Source: CAJXSN01 sp947492235 (GTDB lineage Bacteria; Pseudomonadota; Alphaproteobacteria; Sphingomonadales; Sphingomonadaceae). From it: a DNA stretch of 64,000 nucleotides. The stretch is from the NCBI RefSeq assembly GCF_042492175.1, contig NZ_CP170453.1, forward strand, positions 1,488,001 to 1,552,000. Direction: 5' to 3'. Below the pieces are notes generated by a model that was not told where the DNA came from, ran no database searches, and saw nothing but the letters and a program-made list of their open reading frames with translations. Made by a program: the position numbers and the translations under genes. Of this stretch, positions 50,306-58,409 are shown piece by piece; positions within the stretch are counted from its first letter, which is position 1; every line of letters starts with the position of its first letter.

Positions 50306-51730
50306 ATGAATGAGAGCACGAAGATCATCCGGGAAGATCGCTGCCCCGGCACGACTTACACCGATATGCTGGAAGCGGACACGCGCACCCCGCCGGATTA
50401 TCTCTTTGAAGAAACGGTCGCAGAGATGCCGACCGATCCGCTGCCGATCGCGCCCTATATCAGCGAGGAATTTGCCGCGCTGGAGCGGGAGAAGATGTGG
50501 CCCAATGTGTGGCTGTTTGCCGCGCGTGAAGACGAAATGCCGGAAACCGGCGATACCGTCGTGTATGACTTGAACGAGAAGAGCTTCCTGCTGGTCCGCC
50601 AAAAAGATGGCAGCGTAAAGGCGTTCTACAATGTCTGCCTGCACCGCGGCCGCAAACTGCGCACAAAAGCGGGCAATACGACGCAGCTGATCTGCCCCTT
50701 CCACGGATTTGCATGGAAGAATGACGGCTCGCTGAAAGATATTCCGTGCAGCTGGGATTTCACCCATCTGGACGACAAGGATATGAGCCTGCCCGAAGTG
50801 CGCGTGGAGCTGTGGCAGGGCTTCGTGATGATCACGGAGAATGCCGATCTGCCGGACTTCAAGACCTGGCTTGGCCCCGCCGCATCGCATTACGAGAAAT
50901 ACGATTTCGAGAACCGCTACACTGGCATGTGGGTGGCCAAGCGGATCGACGCCAACTGGAAGGCGACGGCCGAAGCATTTATGGAAGCGTGGCATTCGGT
51001 CACCACGCACCCCCAGCTGCTGCCGTTTCTAGGCGATGCGAACACGCGCTATGATCACATCGGCGATCACTTCAACCGCGCGATTACCCCCTCCGGCGTC
51101 CTCAGCCCTCATTTGAAGGGCAAGGACCAGCAATATGTGCTGGACAAAATGAACGAGTTCTCCGGCGGCAGCGACGGGGAAACCAATCGCCGCTTTGCTG
51201 CGGGATCGATGGACGAAAGCCTCGATCCCGATGATCCGATGTTGGCGCGCAAGGTTCTGGCCGAGGCAAGCCGCAAGGGCTTCACCGAGCAATATGGGCG
51301 CGATTATTCCGAAGCGTCGGACACAGAGTTGCTCGACAACTTCACTTACAACATCTTCCCCAATTTCAGCCCGTGGATCGGCTATTTGCCGACTCTCGTC
51401 TATCGGTGGCTACCGGGAGACACGCCCGACTGGTGCGTGATGGAAATCCGCCTGCTGTTCCCGGTGAAGGAAGGCGAAGAACGCCCCCGCGCGGTGGAGC
51501 GGACCTACATTCCCGATGATGAGCCGTTTGCCTGGGCGAACGACAAGATGGGCGAGCAATTGGCCAATGTGTTCGATCAGGACATGGCGAACCTGCCCTT
51601 CGTTCAGGAAGGCATGAAGTCGTCGGCCAATGGCGTGATGGAACTGGGCGCCTATCAGGACAGCCGCGTGCGGCATTTCCAGACGACGCTGATGAAATAT
51701 ATCGACGGCGAATTGCCGGCCAAATCTTGA
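50306..51730 (+). CDS. Rieske non-haem iron oxygenase, alpha subunit (copy 2)
   Basis: A 474-residue oxygenase, the longest of the three. Rieske ligands CLHRGRK near residue 112 and CPFHGFAW near residue 132; mononuclear iron in EAFMEAWHSVTTHPQ near residue 225. An insertion of about 60 residues (residues about 265-335, rich in D, E and S) separates the iron site from the C-terminal part. ATG 50306 lies in a promoter gap shared with the VOC gene. The stop overlaps a TTG-started SDR (TTGA). No beta subunit or electron-transfer gene lies beside it. Confidence 0.92.
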   Translation: MNESTKIIREDRCPGTTYTDMLEADTRTPPDYLFEETVAEMPTDPLPIAPYISEEFAALEREKMWPNVWLFAAREDEMPETGDTVVYDLNEKSFLLVRQKDGSVKAFYNVCLHRGRKLRTKAGNTTQLICPFHGFAWKNDGSLKDIPCSWDFTHLDDKDMSLPEVRVELWQGFVMITENADLPDFKTWLGPAASHYEKYDFENRYTGMWVAKRIDANWKATAEAFMEAWHSVTTHPQLLPFLGDANTRYDHIGDHFNRAITPSGVLSPHLKGKDQQYVLDKMNEFSGGSDGETNRRFAAGSMDESLDPDDPMLARKVLAEASRKGFTEQYGRDYSEASDTELLDNFTYNIFPNFSPWIGYLPTLVYRWLPGDTPDWCVMEIRLLFPVKEGEERPRAVERTYIPDDEPFAWANDKMGEQLANVFDQDMANLPFVQEGMKSSANGVMELGAYQDSRVRHFQTTLMKYIDGELPAKS

Positions 51731-52482
51731 GCGGCTTCTCCTTTGATCTGACGGGGCGCACGGCGCTGGTCACGGGCGCCTCTTCCGGTCTGGGGGAGCG
51801 TTTCGGGCGGCTGCTGGCGGGTTCCGGCGCAAAGGTCGCTTTGGCCGCGCGGCGCAAGGAACGGCTCGATGCTTTAGCGGATGAGCTAGGCGAGGGCGTG
51901 TGTTCCATAGCCATGGATGTCGCCATCGGGGACGAGATCGTTGCCGGCTATGATGCGGCGGAAGCGGCACTGGGCTCAGTCGATACGGTTGTCGCCAATG
52001 CCGGTGTCGATGGCGGCGGGATGGCCACGCAGATCTCCGAGGATGAGATCGAGCGCACTCTGGCGATCAATCTGAAGGGCGCGATCCTGACCGCGCGTGA
52101 GGGTGCGAAGCGGATGATTGCGGCGGGCACGCCCAATGGGCGCATTGTCATGATCGCGTCCATCACCGCGTTTGAAGCCTCGCCGGGTCTCGTCGCCTAC
52201 AGCGCCAGCAAGGCAGGCGTGGTGCAGGCGGGCAAGAGCATGGCCCGCGAATGGGCGCGCAACGGGATTTGCATCAACACCATCTCGCCGGGCTATATCC
52301 GCACCGATATCAATGCCGACTGGTTCGAGACAGAGCAGGGCAAGCGGCACATCAACCGCTTTCCGCGCAAACGGCTGATGGAGCAGGAGGGGCTGGACGC
52401 AGCGTTGCTGTTCCTGTGCTCCGATGCCAGCGAGTTTGTGACCGGGACCGATTTCGTGCTGGATGACGGGCAGACGCTTTGA
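51727..52482 (+). CDS. Short-chain dehydrogenase/reductase, copy 5
   Basis: A 251-residue classical SDR: TGASSGLGERFGRL near residue 14, VANAGVDGGG near residue 90 (a VANAG variant of NNAG), Ser in IASITAFEA and YSASK near residue 158. LAARRKER predicts NADP(H). The start is TTG, overlapping the Rieske stop as TTGA, so expression depends on coupling. It may be the dehydrogenase for the Rieske product (inference from order). Its own stop overlaps the next TTG start in the same way. Confidence 0.9.
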   Translation: MSGFSFDLTGRTALVTGASSGLGERFGRLLAGSGAKVALAARRKERLDALADELGEGVCSIAMDVAIGDEIVAGYDAAEAALGSVDTVVANAGVDGGGMATQISEDEIERTLAINLKGAILTAREGAKRMIAAGTPNGRIVMIASITAFEASPGLVAYSASKAGVVQAGKSMAREWARNGICINTISPGYIRTDINADWFETEQGKRHINRFPRKRLMEQEGLDAALLFLCSDASEFVTGTDFVLDDGQTL

Positions 52483-53288
52483 GCACGCGCCCGCTATCGA
52501 TGGCGGCGGGCATCATGCCAGAGGCGACGCCTGCGCAATTGATCGAGGCCGCAGTAAGTTCGGGGCACGATCTGGGCGGCATGTGGGTAGAGCAGGACGA
52601 TTGGTCCGACGCTGTAACGCGCGCGGTCCGCAAGCAGCTCAGCGATAGCGGTTTGAAACTGCTCGATGTGGAGGTCGCGTGGATCAAGCCCGGCGATCCC
52701 GACCCATGGCTGGAACAGCTCGTCGATATCGCGGCGGAGCTGGGGTCGCCCAATCTGCTATGTGTTTCGAGCGATCCGGAGGATGCATCCACGGCCGCCA
52801 AATTGCAGCGTCTGCTGGACCGGGCGAAGGGCACCGGTGTGCGGATCAATCTGGAGTTCGGTCTGTTCACCGAGGTCAAGTCGATCGGACAGGCGCGGGC
52901 CATCGTGGATCGGCTGGACGGCACCGGAAAAGGGATTCTTTGCGACACGCTGCACTGGTCGCGGTCCGGTGGCACGGCGCAGGCCATAGCGGACTTGCCC
53001 GGCGAGTGGGTCGGTTATGCGCAATTGTGTGATGCGCCCGCTGCCGGGCCGGATCTCGAGGATATGGACGACATTATCGAGGATGCTGTGGACCGGCGGA
53101 TGGCGATGGGCCGGGGCGGTCTGGATATCGCTGCGATGCTCTCCGCCTTGCCTGCGGACCTGCCCGTTTCGGTGGAGGAGCGCTCCGCTGCCTTGCGCAA
53201 GAACTTCCCCGATTTGAACGACCGGGCGCGCGAAGTCGCACGAACCAGCCGTGCTTGGCTGGCGCAGCATGATAATTCCGACGTTTAA
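52479..53288 (+). CDS. Sugar phosphate isomerase/epimerase-like TIM-barrel protein
   Basis: A 269-residue xylose-isomerase-like TIM barrel: LLDVEVAWIKPGDP near residue 63, NLLCVSSDPEDASTAAKLQRLLDRA, INLEFGLFTEVKSIGQA near residue 125 (the Glu metal-ligand strand), ILCDTLHWSRSGG near residue 152 (Asp/His ligands) and GYAQLCDAPA near residue 183. The E, D/H and D order of divalent-metal ligands is kept. The family covers isomerases, epimerases and dehydratases. TTG start coupled by TTGA to the SDR. It is the last gene of the Rieske-SDR-TIM operon. Confidence 0.8.
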   Translation: MSTRPLSMAAGIMPEATPAQLIEAAVSSGHDLGGMWVEQDDWSDAVTRAVRKQLSDSGLKLLDVEVAWIKPGDPDPWLEQLVDIAAELGSPNLLCVSSDPEDASTAAKLQRLLDRAKGTGVRINLEFGLFTEVKSIGQARAIVDRLDGTGKGILCDTLHWSRSGGTAQAIADLPGEWVGYAQLCDAPAAGPDLEDMDDIIEDAVDRRMAMGRGGLDIAAMLSALPADLPVSVEERSAALRKNFPDLNDRAREVARTSRAWLAQHDNSDV

Positions 53289-53306
53289 GTAAACACTCGG
53301 CGCGCG

Positions 53307-54236
53307 CTAGTCTGCGGGCGGCAGTCCCGCAGTCCAGTCCTTCGACTTGGCCCAATCCAGATGGCTGGTATGCTTCATCCCCAGCAGGTCCCGCGCATGC
53401 GCCGGGTCGACCACCAGCGGGGATTGCGGCTGGGCGTTATACCAGGCGTAGAACTTGGCCATGCCTTCATACGGCGTGCCCGGCGTCACTTCGGGCGATC
53501 CGGTGACCAGCATGCTCATGGCGGAGGCGAATTCTTCCGGCTTCAGGCTTTTGAACGCGACGTCACGCCCAAGCGCCTGCGCGAGGTTCGCTGCAACTTC
53601 GTCGCCTGTCAGCGCTTGCGGCCCGCCCAGCGGCACGTGTTGTCCGTCGGCGGCATCGGTTTGCAAGGCCCGCGTCATCGCCTGTGCCACATCTTCCAGA
53701 CACACCCAATTTATGACGAGATCGGGCTTTGCGGGATAGGCGAACACGCCGTCGCGCATGATCGCCGGGCGGGTCCAGATGCGGTATTGGTTGTCCATGA
53801 ACACGGTGGGTTCGATGAACACACATGGTATGCCGGTGGCCTCCAGCGCCGCCTCGATATCGCGGCGGCCGTCATGGGCCGACAAATCCAGATCATGGTT
53901 GGCAACGAAGCAGGCGGTGTTGAAGACGATCTTCTTGAGACCTGCGCGCTTGGCCCCTTCGGCGATGGCCGCGCCGAAGCTGGCGGCTCTTGCGCGGTCG
54001 AATTCGAACGGCAGGTGAAACGCGGCGGCGTCTTGTCCGGCAAAGGCGCTGGCCATTGCATCCCCGTCCGTGATGTCGGCATGCACAGTCGGCAGATCGG
54101 GGAACGGCGTTCCCTCCATCGCATTGTCGCGGCGCACGCCTGCGGTCACCGCGAAGCCCTCGTTCAGGAGCGATTCCACCAGTGGCAGGCCCTGGTCCGC
54201 CGGAGCGCCAAGGACGCAGATTTTCTCGATTGTCAT
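53307..54236 (-). CDS. NmrA-like NAD(P)-binding protein, copy 2
   Basis: A 309-residue atypical SDR: ICVLGAPADQGLPLVESLLNEG at the N-terminus, VTAGVRR suggesting NADP binding, IVFNTACFVANHDLDLSAHDG, FIEPTVFMDNQY and WVCLEDVAQAM. It shares the MDN and the late DVAQ/DDVARF pattern with the protein at 20470. It is the last gene of a six-gene minus-strand operon (57599 to 53307), four bases after the NTF2-like stop. Confidence 0.8.
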   Translation of the reverse strand: MTIEKICVLGAPADQGLPLVESLLNEGFAVTAGVRRDNAMEGTPFPDLPTVHADITDGDAMASAFAGQDAAAFHLPFEFDRARAASFGAAIAEGAKRAGLKKIVFNTACFVANHDLDLSAHDGRRDIEAALEATGIPCVFIEPTVFMDNQYRIWTRPAIMRDGVFAYPAKPDLVINWVCLEDVAQAMTRALQTDAADGQHVPLGGPQALTGDEVAANLAQALGRDVAFKSLKPEEFASAMSMLVTGSPEVTPGTPYEGMAKFYAWYNAQPQSPLVVDPAHARDLLGMKHTSHLDWAKSKDWTAGLPPAD

Positions 54237-54240
54237 AGGG

Positions 54241-54627
54241 TCAGGCCTTTTCGGCGACTTCGGCAGAGTCGAAATAGTGGATGCGGAGCTCCTTCATCAG
54301 GCCGTCTTCGAAACGCCCTGCCTCGCACACAGTCTGGTCGAAGGTCTCGCCTGTGGTCTTGGAGGTCATCGTCAGCGTCAGGATAGTGACGCCCCAATCC
54401 TTCCCGCCGACGATCTCGTGAATGTCGACATTGGCTTTTTCCCACGTGCCATACATGGCGGCGGCGCAGCGTTGCAGGGCATCGCGGCCTTTCCATTCGC
54501 CGCCAAAGGGCAGAGACGCGCCCTCGTAGAGGATGAAATCGGGGTGCAGCCGCGCTTCCACCGCCTCCCAGTCGCGCTCACCCGCCAGCCGATAGATATC
54601 GGCCTGCAATTGGCCTGCATCGCTCAT
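54241..54627 (-). CDS. NTF2-like/SnoaL-type protein, copy 6
   Basis: A 128-residue NTF2-fold protein: YRLAGERDWEAVEARLHPDFILYEG, GGEWKGRDALQRCAAAMYGTW, then TKSTTGE-type hairpins and LMKELRIHYFD. It overlaps the lipoyl-domain gene by four bases (ATGA), making it a stable part of the E1-lipoyl operon. No diagnostic catalytic residues recognised. Confidence 0.78.
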   Translation of the reverse strand: MSDAGQLQADIYRLAGERDWEAVEARLHPDFILYEGASLPFGGEWKGRDALQRCAAAMYGTWEKANVDIHEIVGGKDWGVTILTLTMTSKTTGETFDQTVCEAGRFEDGLMKELRIHYFDSAEVAEKA

Positions 54628-54854
54628 TCGATTGTGCCGACGATATCGCCCACCTTGTAGGTCGCACCTTCCTCGCCGGTGGGATGGATCACCCCGCCGG
54701 CCTGCGCTTCGATATCGACCGTCGTCTTGTCGGTTTCGACGGTGTAGATGACGTCGCCCTTGGCCACGGTTTCCCCGTCACCGAACATCCATTCGTTGAG
54801 GACAACGGTCTGGGCGCTCATCCCCAGCTTGGGGATACGGATTTCCGATGCCAT
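54624..54854 (-). CDS. Free-standing lipoyl (biotinyl)-domain carrier protein
   Basis: A 76-residue protein that is only a lipoyl domain: IRIPKLGMSAQTVVLNEWMF, DGETVAKGDVIYTVETDKTT (Lys 43 of ETDKTT is the expected lipoylation site) and GGVIHPTGEEGATYKVGD. No E3-binding or acyltransferase domain follows; the next gene starts at once. In normal 2-oxoacid dehydrogenases this domain is fused to E2. It overlaps E1 beta by one base (TGATG). It may serve the E1 pair as a swinging carrier with an E2 elsewhere, or a different acyl transfer. Confidence 0.88.
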   Translation of the reverse strand: MASEIRIPKLGMSAQTVVLNEWMFGDGETVAKGDVIYTVETDKTTVDIEAQAGGVIHPTGEEGATYKVGDIVGTIE

Positions 54855-55840
54855 CAGGCTTTCCCCATGCTCGCCTTGATCTGACCGACAATCTCTTCCT
54901 TTGTCGGGATCCAGGCCTGTTCCAGATGGGTGGCGAAGGGCACTGCGGCAAAAGTGCCGCCGACACGGCGGACGGGGCCTTTCAGCTTGTCCCAGCATTT
55001 TTCCTGAATGTTCGCCGCCAGCTCTGCGCCGGTGCCGAACGGACGGACCGCCTCGTGCAGGGTCAGCGCGCGACCGGTCTTGTTGACCGAGGCCAGCACA
55101 GTTTCCTCGTCATACGGAGCGATCGTGCGCAGATCGATGACTTCGACGCTGATGCCTTCCTTGTCGAGCTCGCCCGCCACTTCCAGTGCATCGAGCACAG
55201 TGCGACCATAGGTGATAAGGCTGATATCGGTGCCTTCTTTCGCCACCGCCGCCTTGCCTAGCGGGACACGGTATCCCGGACCAGGATCTTCGCTCGTGAG
55301 CCCGTAGCACAGGATGTTCTCGATGAAGATCACCGGGTCGTTGGCATCGATGCTCGCCCGCATCAGCCCGCGCGCATCGGCGGCGTTGCTGGGGGTGACC
55401 ACATGAATGCCGGCGACATGGGCGAACCACGCTTCCAGCATATCGGAGTGCTGTCCGCCAAAGCCGACGCCTACGCCGGTCGTGGTGCGCAATACCATCG
55501 GGCACGGCGTCTGCCCGCCCGACATGAAGCGCAATTTCGCCGCGTGGTTGACGATCTGGTCCATGCATACGCCGACGAAATTCATCAGCATGATCTCGCA
55601 AATCGGGCGCTGCCCGGCGAGCGCTGCGCCCACCGCCGCGCCAACAATGGCGGTTTCCGAGATGGGCGTCGCGCGGATGCGGTGTTCGCCGTATTTCTCG
55701 GTCAGGCCGGACGTGACCTTGAACACGCCGCCGCCCTGCTTGGCTGCAACATCTTCGCCGAGGCAGAAAACGCCGTCATCTTCGGCCATGGCTTCGTCGA
55801 TGGCCTTGTTGAGGGCCTGGGTCATTGTGATTTCGGCCAT
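54854..55840 (-). CDS. 2-Oxoacid/acetoin dehydrogenase E1 beta subunit
   Basis: A 328-residue transketolase-like subunit: GVFCLGEDVAAKQGGGVFKVT near residue 23, ISETAIVGAAVGAALAGQRP near residue 60, TTTGVGVGFGGQHSD near residue 118 and YGRTVLDALEVAGEL near residue 208. With E1 alpha it decarboxylates a 2-oxo acid (or acetoin) using thiamine diphosphate. Start and stop both overlap neighbours by one base, giving equal expression of E1 alpha, E1 beta and the lipoyl protein. Confidence 0.93.
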   Translation of the reverse strand: MAEITMTQALNKAIDEAMAEDDGVFCLGEDVAAKQGGGVFKVTSGLTEKYGEHRIRATPISETAIVGAAVGAALAGQRPICEIMLMNFVGVCMDQIVNHAAKLRFMSGGQTPCPMVLRTTTGVGVGFGGQHSDMLEAWFAHVAGIHVVTPSNAADARGLMRASIDANDPVIFIENILCYGLTSEDPGPGYRVPLGKAAVAKEGTDISLITYGRTVLDALEVAGELDKEGISVEVIDLRTIAPYDEETVLASVNKTGRALTLHEAVRPFGTGAELAANIQEKCWDKLKGPVRRVGGTFAAVPFATHLEQAWIPTKEEIVGQIKASMGKA

Positions 55841-56808
55841 CAGGCGGTCTCCTCGAGAACGTCTTTGTAGATTTCATCGGTGCTCGGCAGCGGCGCGTCG
55901 AGCGCGTGCTGCACCGCCTCGTCGATTTCCGCGTCGATGTCGGCGACGATGGTGTCCAGCTCGTCTTCGGTAAACTGGTGCTCCAGCATCACTTTGCGCA
56001 GCTTGGGCAGCGGGTCTTCCGCTTTCATTTCAGCGATGTGCTCTTCCGGCATGTAGCTGAAATCGGCGCCGAAGAAGTGGCCCATCATGCGGTAGCACAT
56101 GGCCTCGACCAGCACGGGGCCTTTGCCGGAGCGCGCGTGCTCGACTGCCTCGACCATAGCCGGGTAAATGTCGTTCACATCATTGCCGTCAGCCTTGATG
56201 CCCTTCATCCCGTAACCGGCGGCGCGGCTGGAGATATCGGGGCTGTCGGTATGGTCGGCATAGGCGGTGTGCTCGCCATACCGGTTGTTCTGGCACAGGA
56301 AGATGACCGGCAGCTTGTACAGCTGGGCCATGTTCATCGCCTCGTGGAAGCCGCCAATATTGGCCGCCCCGTCGCCGAAGCTGACCAGCGTCACCCGCCC
56401 GTCGCCATTGTTCTGGCTGGCCATCGCCAGACCATTGGCAATCGGAAGGCCCGAGCCGACGACGCCGGTGGTGACCATGATCCCGGTATCGGGATCGGTG
56501 ATGTGCATCGTACCGCCCTTGCCTTTGCAGGTGCCGGTTTCCTTGCCGAGGCATTCGCCCCACCACTTCTTGATCGGGATGCCTTTGGCCGTTTGCTCAC
56601 CCTGTCCGCGATAGGTGCACACGACGTAATCATCGTCTTCAAGCGCGGCCATGGCAGCGGCAGAAACCAGTTCCTGCCCCCGCACGCAGTAATACATCAC
56701 GGCGACCTTGCCTTCCATCAGCAGGGCACGGAATTTCTCGTCCGTGCGGTTCACCTTCATGGTGCGGGTGTAAATGTCGCGCAATTTGTCGCGGTCTATA
56801 TCGGCCAT
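55840..56808 (-). CDS. 2-Oxoacid/acetoin dehydrogenase E1 alpha subunit
   Basis: A 322-residue thiamine diphosphate-binding subunit. Cofactor motif VSFGDGAANIGGFHEAMNMA, with GDG near residue 144 and the closing Asn in FLCQNNRYGEHT, is complete. CTYRGQGEQTAKGIPIKKWW carries the usual R-x-H/Q region, here with Gln for His. The GTMHITDPDTGIMVTTGVVG loop is typical of acetoin-type E1. No E2 or E3 gene lies within the window. The ligand might be a 2-oxo acid released during side-chain or ring breakdown (inference). Confidence 0.93.
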   Translation of the reverse strand: MADIDRDKLRDIYTRTMKVNRTDEKFRALLMEGKVAVMYYCVRGQELVSAAAMAALEDDDYVVCTYRGQGEQTAKGIPIKKWWGECLGKETGTCKGKGGTMHITDPDTGIMVTTGVVGSGLPIANGLAMASQNNGDGRVTLVSFGDGAANIGGFHEAMNMAQLYKLPVIFLCQNNRYGEHTAYADHTDSPDISSRAAGYGMKGIKADGNDVNDIYPAMVEAVEHARSGKGPVLVEAMCYRMMGHFFGADFSYMPEEHIAEMKAEDPLPKLRKVMLEHQFTEDELDTIVADIDAEIDEAVQHALDAPLPSTDEIYKDVLEETA

Positions 56809-56834
56809 TTGCGGGCCCTTTCAGCTAGGTTTGC

Positions 56835-57599
56835 TTAGAACTGGACGCGCTGGGTAAACCCGCCGTCGATGACGATGTTCGAACCCGTCATGTAAGGGCA
56901 TGCCGGGCTGGCGACGAAGACAACTGCCTTGGCCACTTCTTCAGGCTCGCCGAAACGGCCCATCGGCATTTTCGCCAGCGTGCCTTCGTAAAGCGGGGGT
57001 ACGGCGTCCTTGATCATTTCCCAGTTGCCGCCGGGATATTCGATCGCGCCGGGCGAGACACAGTTCACGCGGATGCCCTGCGGCGCGAGCGCCTGGCTGA
57101 GCTGCGAGCCGTGCGTGATCAGCGCGGCTTTCAATGCGTTAAAGGCTTGCGGTGCCACGAAAGTCTCCAGCGCAGCGGTGGAGGACATCAGCACGATGGA
57201 GCCCGTGCCAGATGCTTCCAGATGCGGGGTCAGGACTTCGATGGCGTGGACAGCGCCCAGAATATCCATGTCGAGCCCGGCCTGCCAGTCGCCCGTGCCG
57301 CCGGTGCCGCTGGAACTCGCCATGTGGACGAAGATGTCGCAGCCGCCCAGCGCGTCTGCGGCATCGCCGATCCATTTCTTATAGGCTTCCGCACCGTCGG
57401 CCATATCAAACACTTCGCCATGCACCTTGCCCGGGCCTGCCGCGTCGATCTGCTTCTTGGCCGCTTCGATCTTGTCTTCCTTGCGGCTGAAGAAAGCCAC
57501 ATCCGCGCCTTCGGCAGCGAAATGCGTGAGCGAGGCGAGGCCAAGGCCGTGCGCGCCGCCATTCATGATCACTTTTTTGCCTTTAAGACCCAGATCCAT
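56835..57599 (-). CDS. SDR-fold protein with Phe replacing the catalytic Tyr, copy 6
   Basis: A 254-residue SDR-fold protein. The cofactor motif NGGAHGLGLASL and the C-terminal TGSNIVIDGGFTQ are normal. The NNAG motif reads VHMASS, and the catalytic YxxxK reads FNALK (SSTAALETFVAPQAFNALK, near residue 155). Ser and Lys are kept but the proton-donating Tyr is Phe. Activity as an ordinary dehydrogenase is therefore doubtful; a dehydratase, isomerase or binding role is possible. It is the first gene of the E1-lipoyl operon, 26 bases before E1 alpha. Confidence 0.85.
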   Translation of the reverse strand: MDLGLKGKKVIMNGGAHGLGLASLTHFAAEGADVAFFSRKEDKIEAAKKQIDAAGPGKVHGEVFDMADGAEAYKKWIGDAADALGGCDIFVHMASSSGTGGTGDWQAGLDMDILGAVHAIEVLTPHLEASGTGSIVLMSSTAALETFVAPQAFNALKAALITHGSQLSQALAPQGIRVNCVSPGAIEYPGGNWEMIKDAVPPLYEGTLAKMPMGRFGEPEEVAKAVVFVASPACPYMTGSNIVIDGGFTQRVQF

Positions 57600-57764
57600 T
57601 GCAGCTCTCCTTGAGATGAAAATTTCGTTTTCCGATGATGGGGATGGCCTATCGGATGGGGTGTGCCCCGCCCATCCGCAAAAATAAGAGCGGCGGCGTT
57701 TCGGCGATCTGGTAGGCCAAGCTGACGTTTATTCCCGCATCGCCTTCACAGGAGCGCCCCGCCG

Positions 57765-58409
57765 ATGAAATTGCATTCCAGCCTTGGCCCCAATCCCCGC
57801 CTTGTCCGCATGTTTCTGGCCGAGAAGGGCCTGACAGAGGGCAGCGATTTCGAGCGCGTCCACTATGACATCATCACTGGAGAGAACCGGCAGAGCGATG
57901 ATCTGACCGCCAAGAACCCATTGCAGACATTGCCCGTGCTGGAACTGGATGACGGCACGCTGCTGACCGAAAGCTGGCCGATCTGCGAGTTTATCGAGGA
58001 AAAGCATGCCACGCCCAATCTGATCGGCACCAGCGCAGAGGAGCGCGCCGAGGTGCGCAAATGGGTGCGCTGGTTCGATCAGGATGTGGTCGTGCCGATG
58101 ACTATGGGCTTCCGCGCGACCGGCGGCCGTCCGATGTTCGAGCCGCGCATGGCCGTGGTGAGTGAAAGCGCCGGCGCCGAGCTGAGCGCCATGGCCGACA
58201 ACCAGTTCAAATGGCTGGATGGGCAGCTGGGCGATAGCAATCACATCTGTTGCGGGCGCTTCACGCTCGCCGATCTGATCGTGTTCTGCTTCATCAATTT
58301 CGGTTTCACCGTGGGCTGGAAACTGCCCGAGGGGACAGACAATCTCGCCCGCTTTGTGGAAACGCATCAGAAGCGCGAAAGCGCGGGCGTCTGGCAGCAG
58401 CCGGAATAA
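57765..58409 (+). CDS. Glutathione S-transferase-like protein
   Basis: A 214-residue GST: N-terminal thioredoxin-like domain with KLHSSLGPNPRLVRMFLAEKG (Ser/Asn catalytic region), NPLQTLPVLELDDGTLLTES near residue 52 (cis-Pro and the Glu-Ser glutathione contact), then an all-helical C-terminal domain with RFTLADLIVFCFINFGF near residue 165. It could open an epoxide, isomerise a double bond or split an ether. Its stop overlaps the next SDR start by one base (TAATG). Confidence 0.9.
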   Translation: MKLHSSLGPNPRLVRMFLAEKGLTEGSDFERVHYDIITGENRQSDDLTAKNPLQTLPVLELDDGTLLTESWPICEFIEEKHATPNLIGTSAEERAEVRKWVRWFDQDVVVPMTMGFRATGGRPMFEPRMAVVSESAGAELSAMADNQFKWLDGQLGDSNHICCGRFTLADLIVFCFINFGFTVGWKLPEGTDNLARFVETHQKRESAGVWQQPE

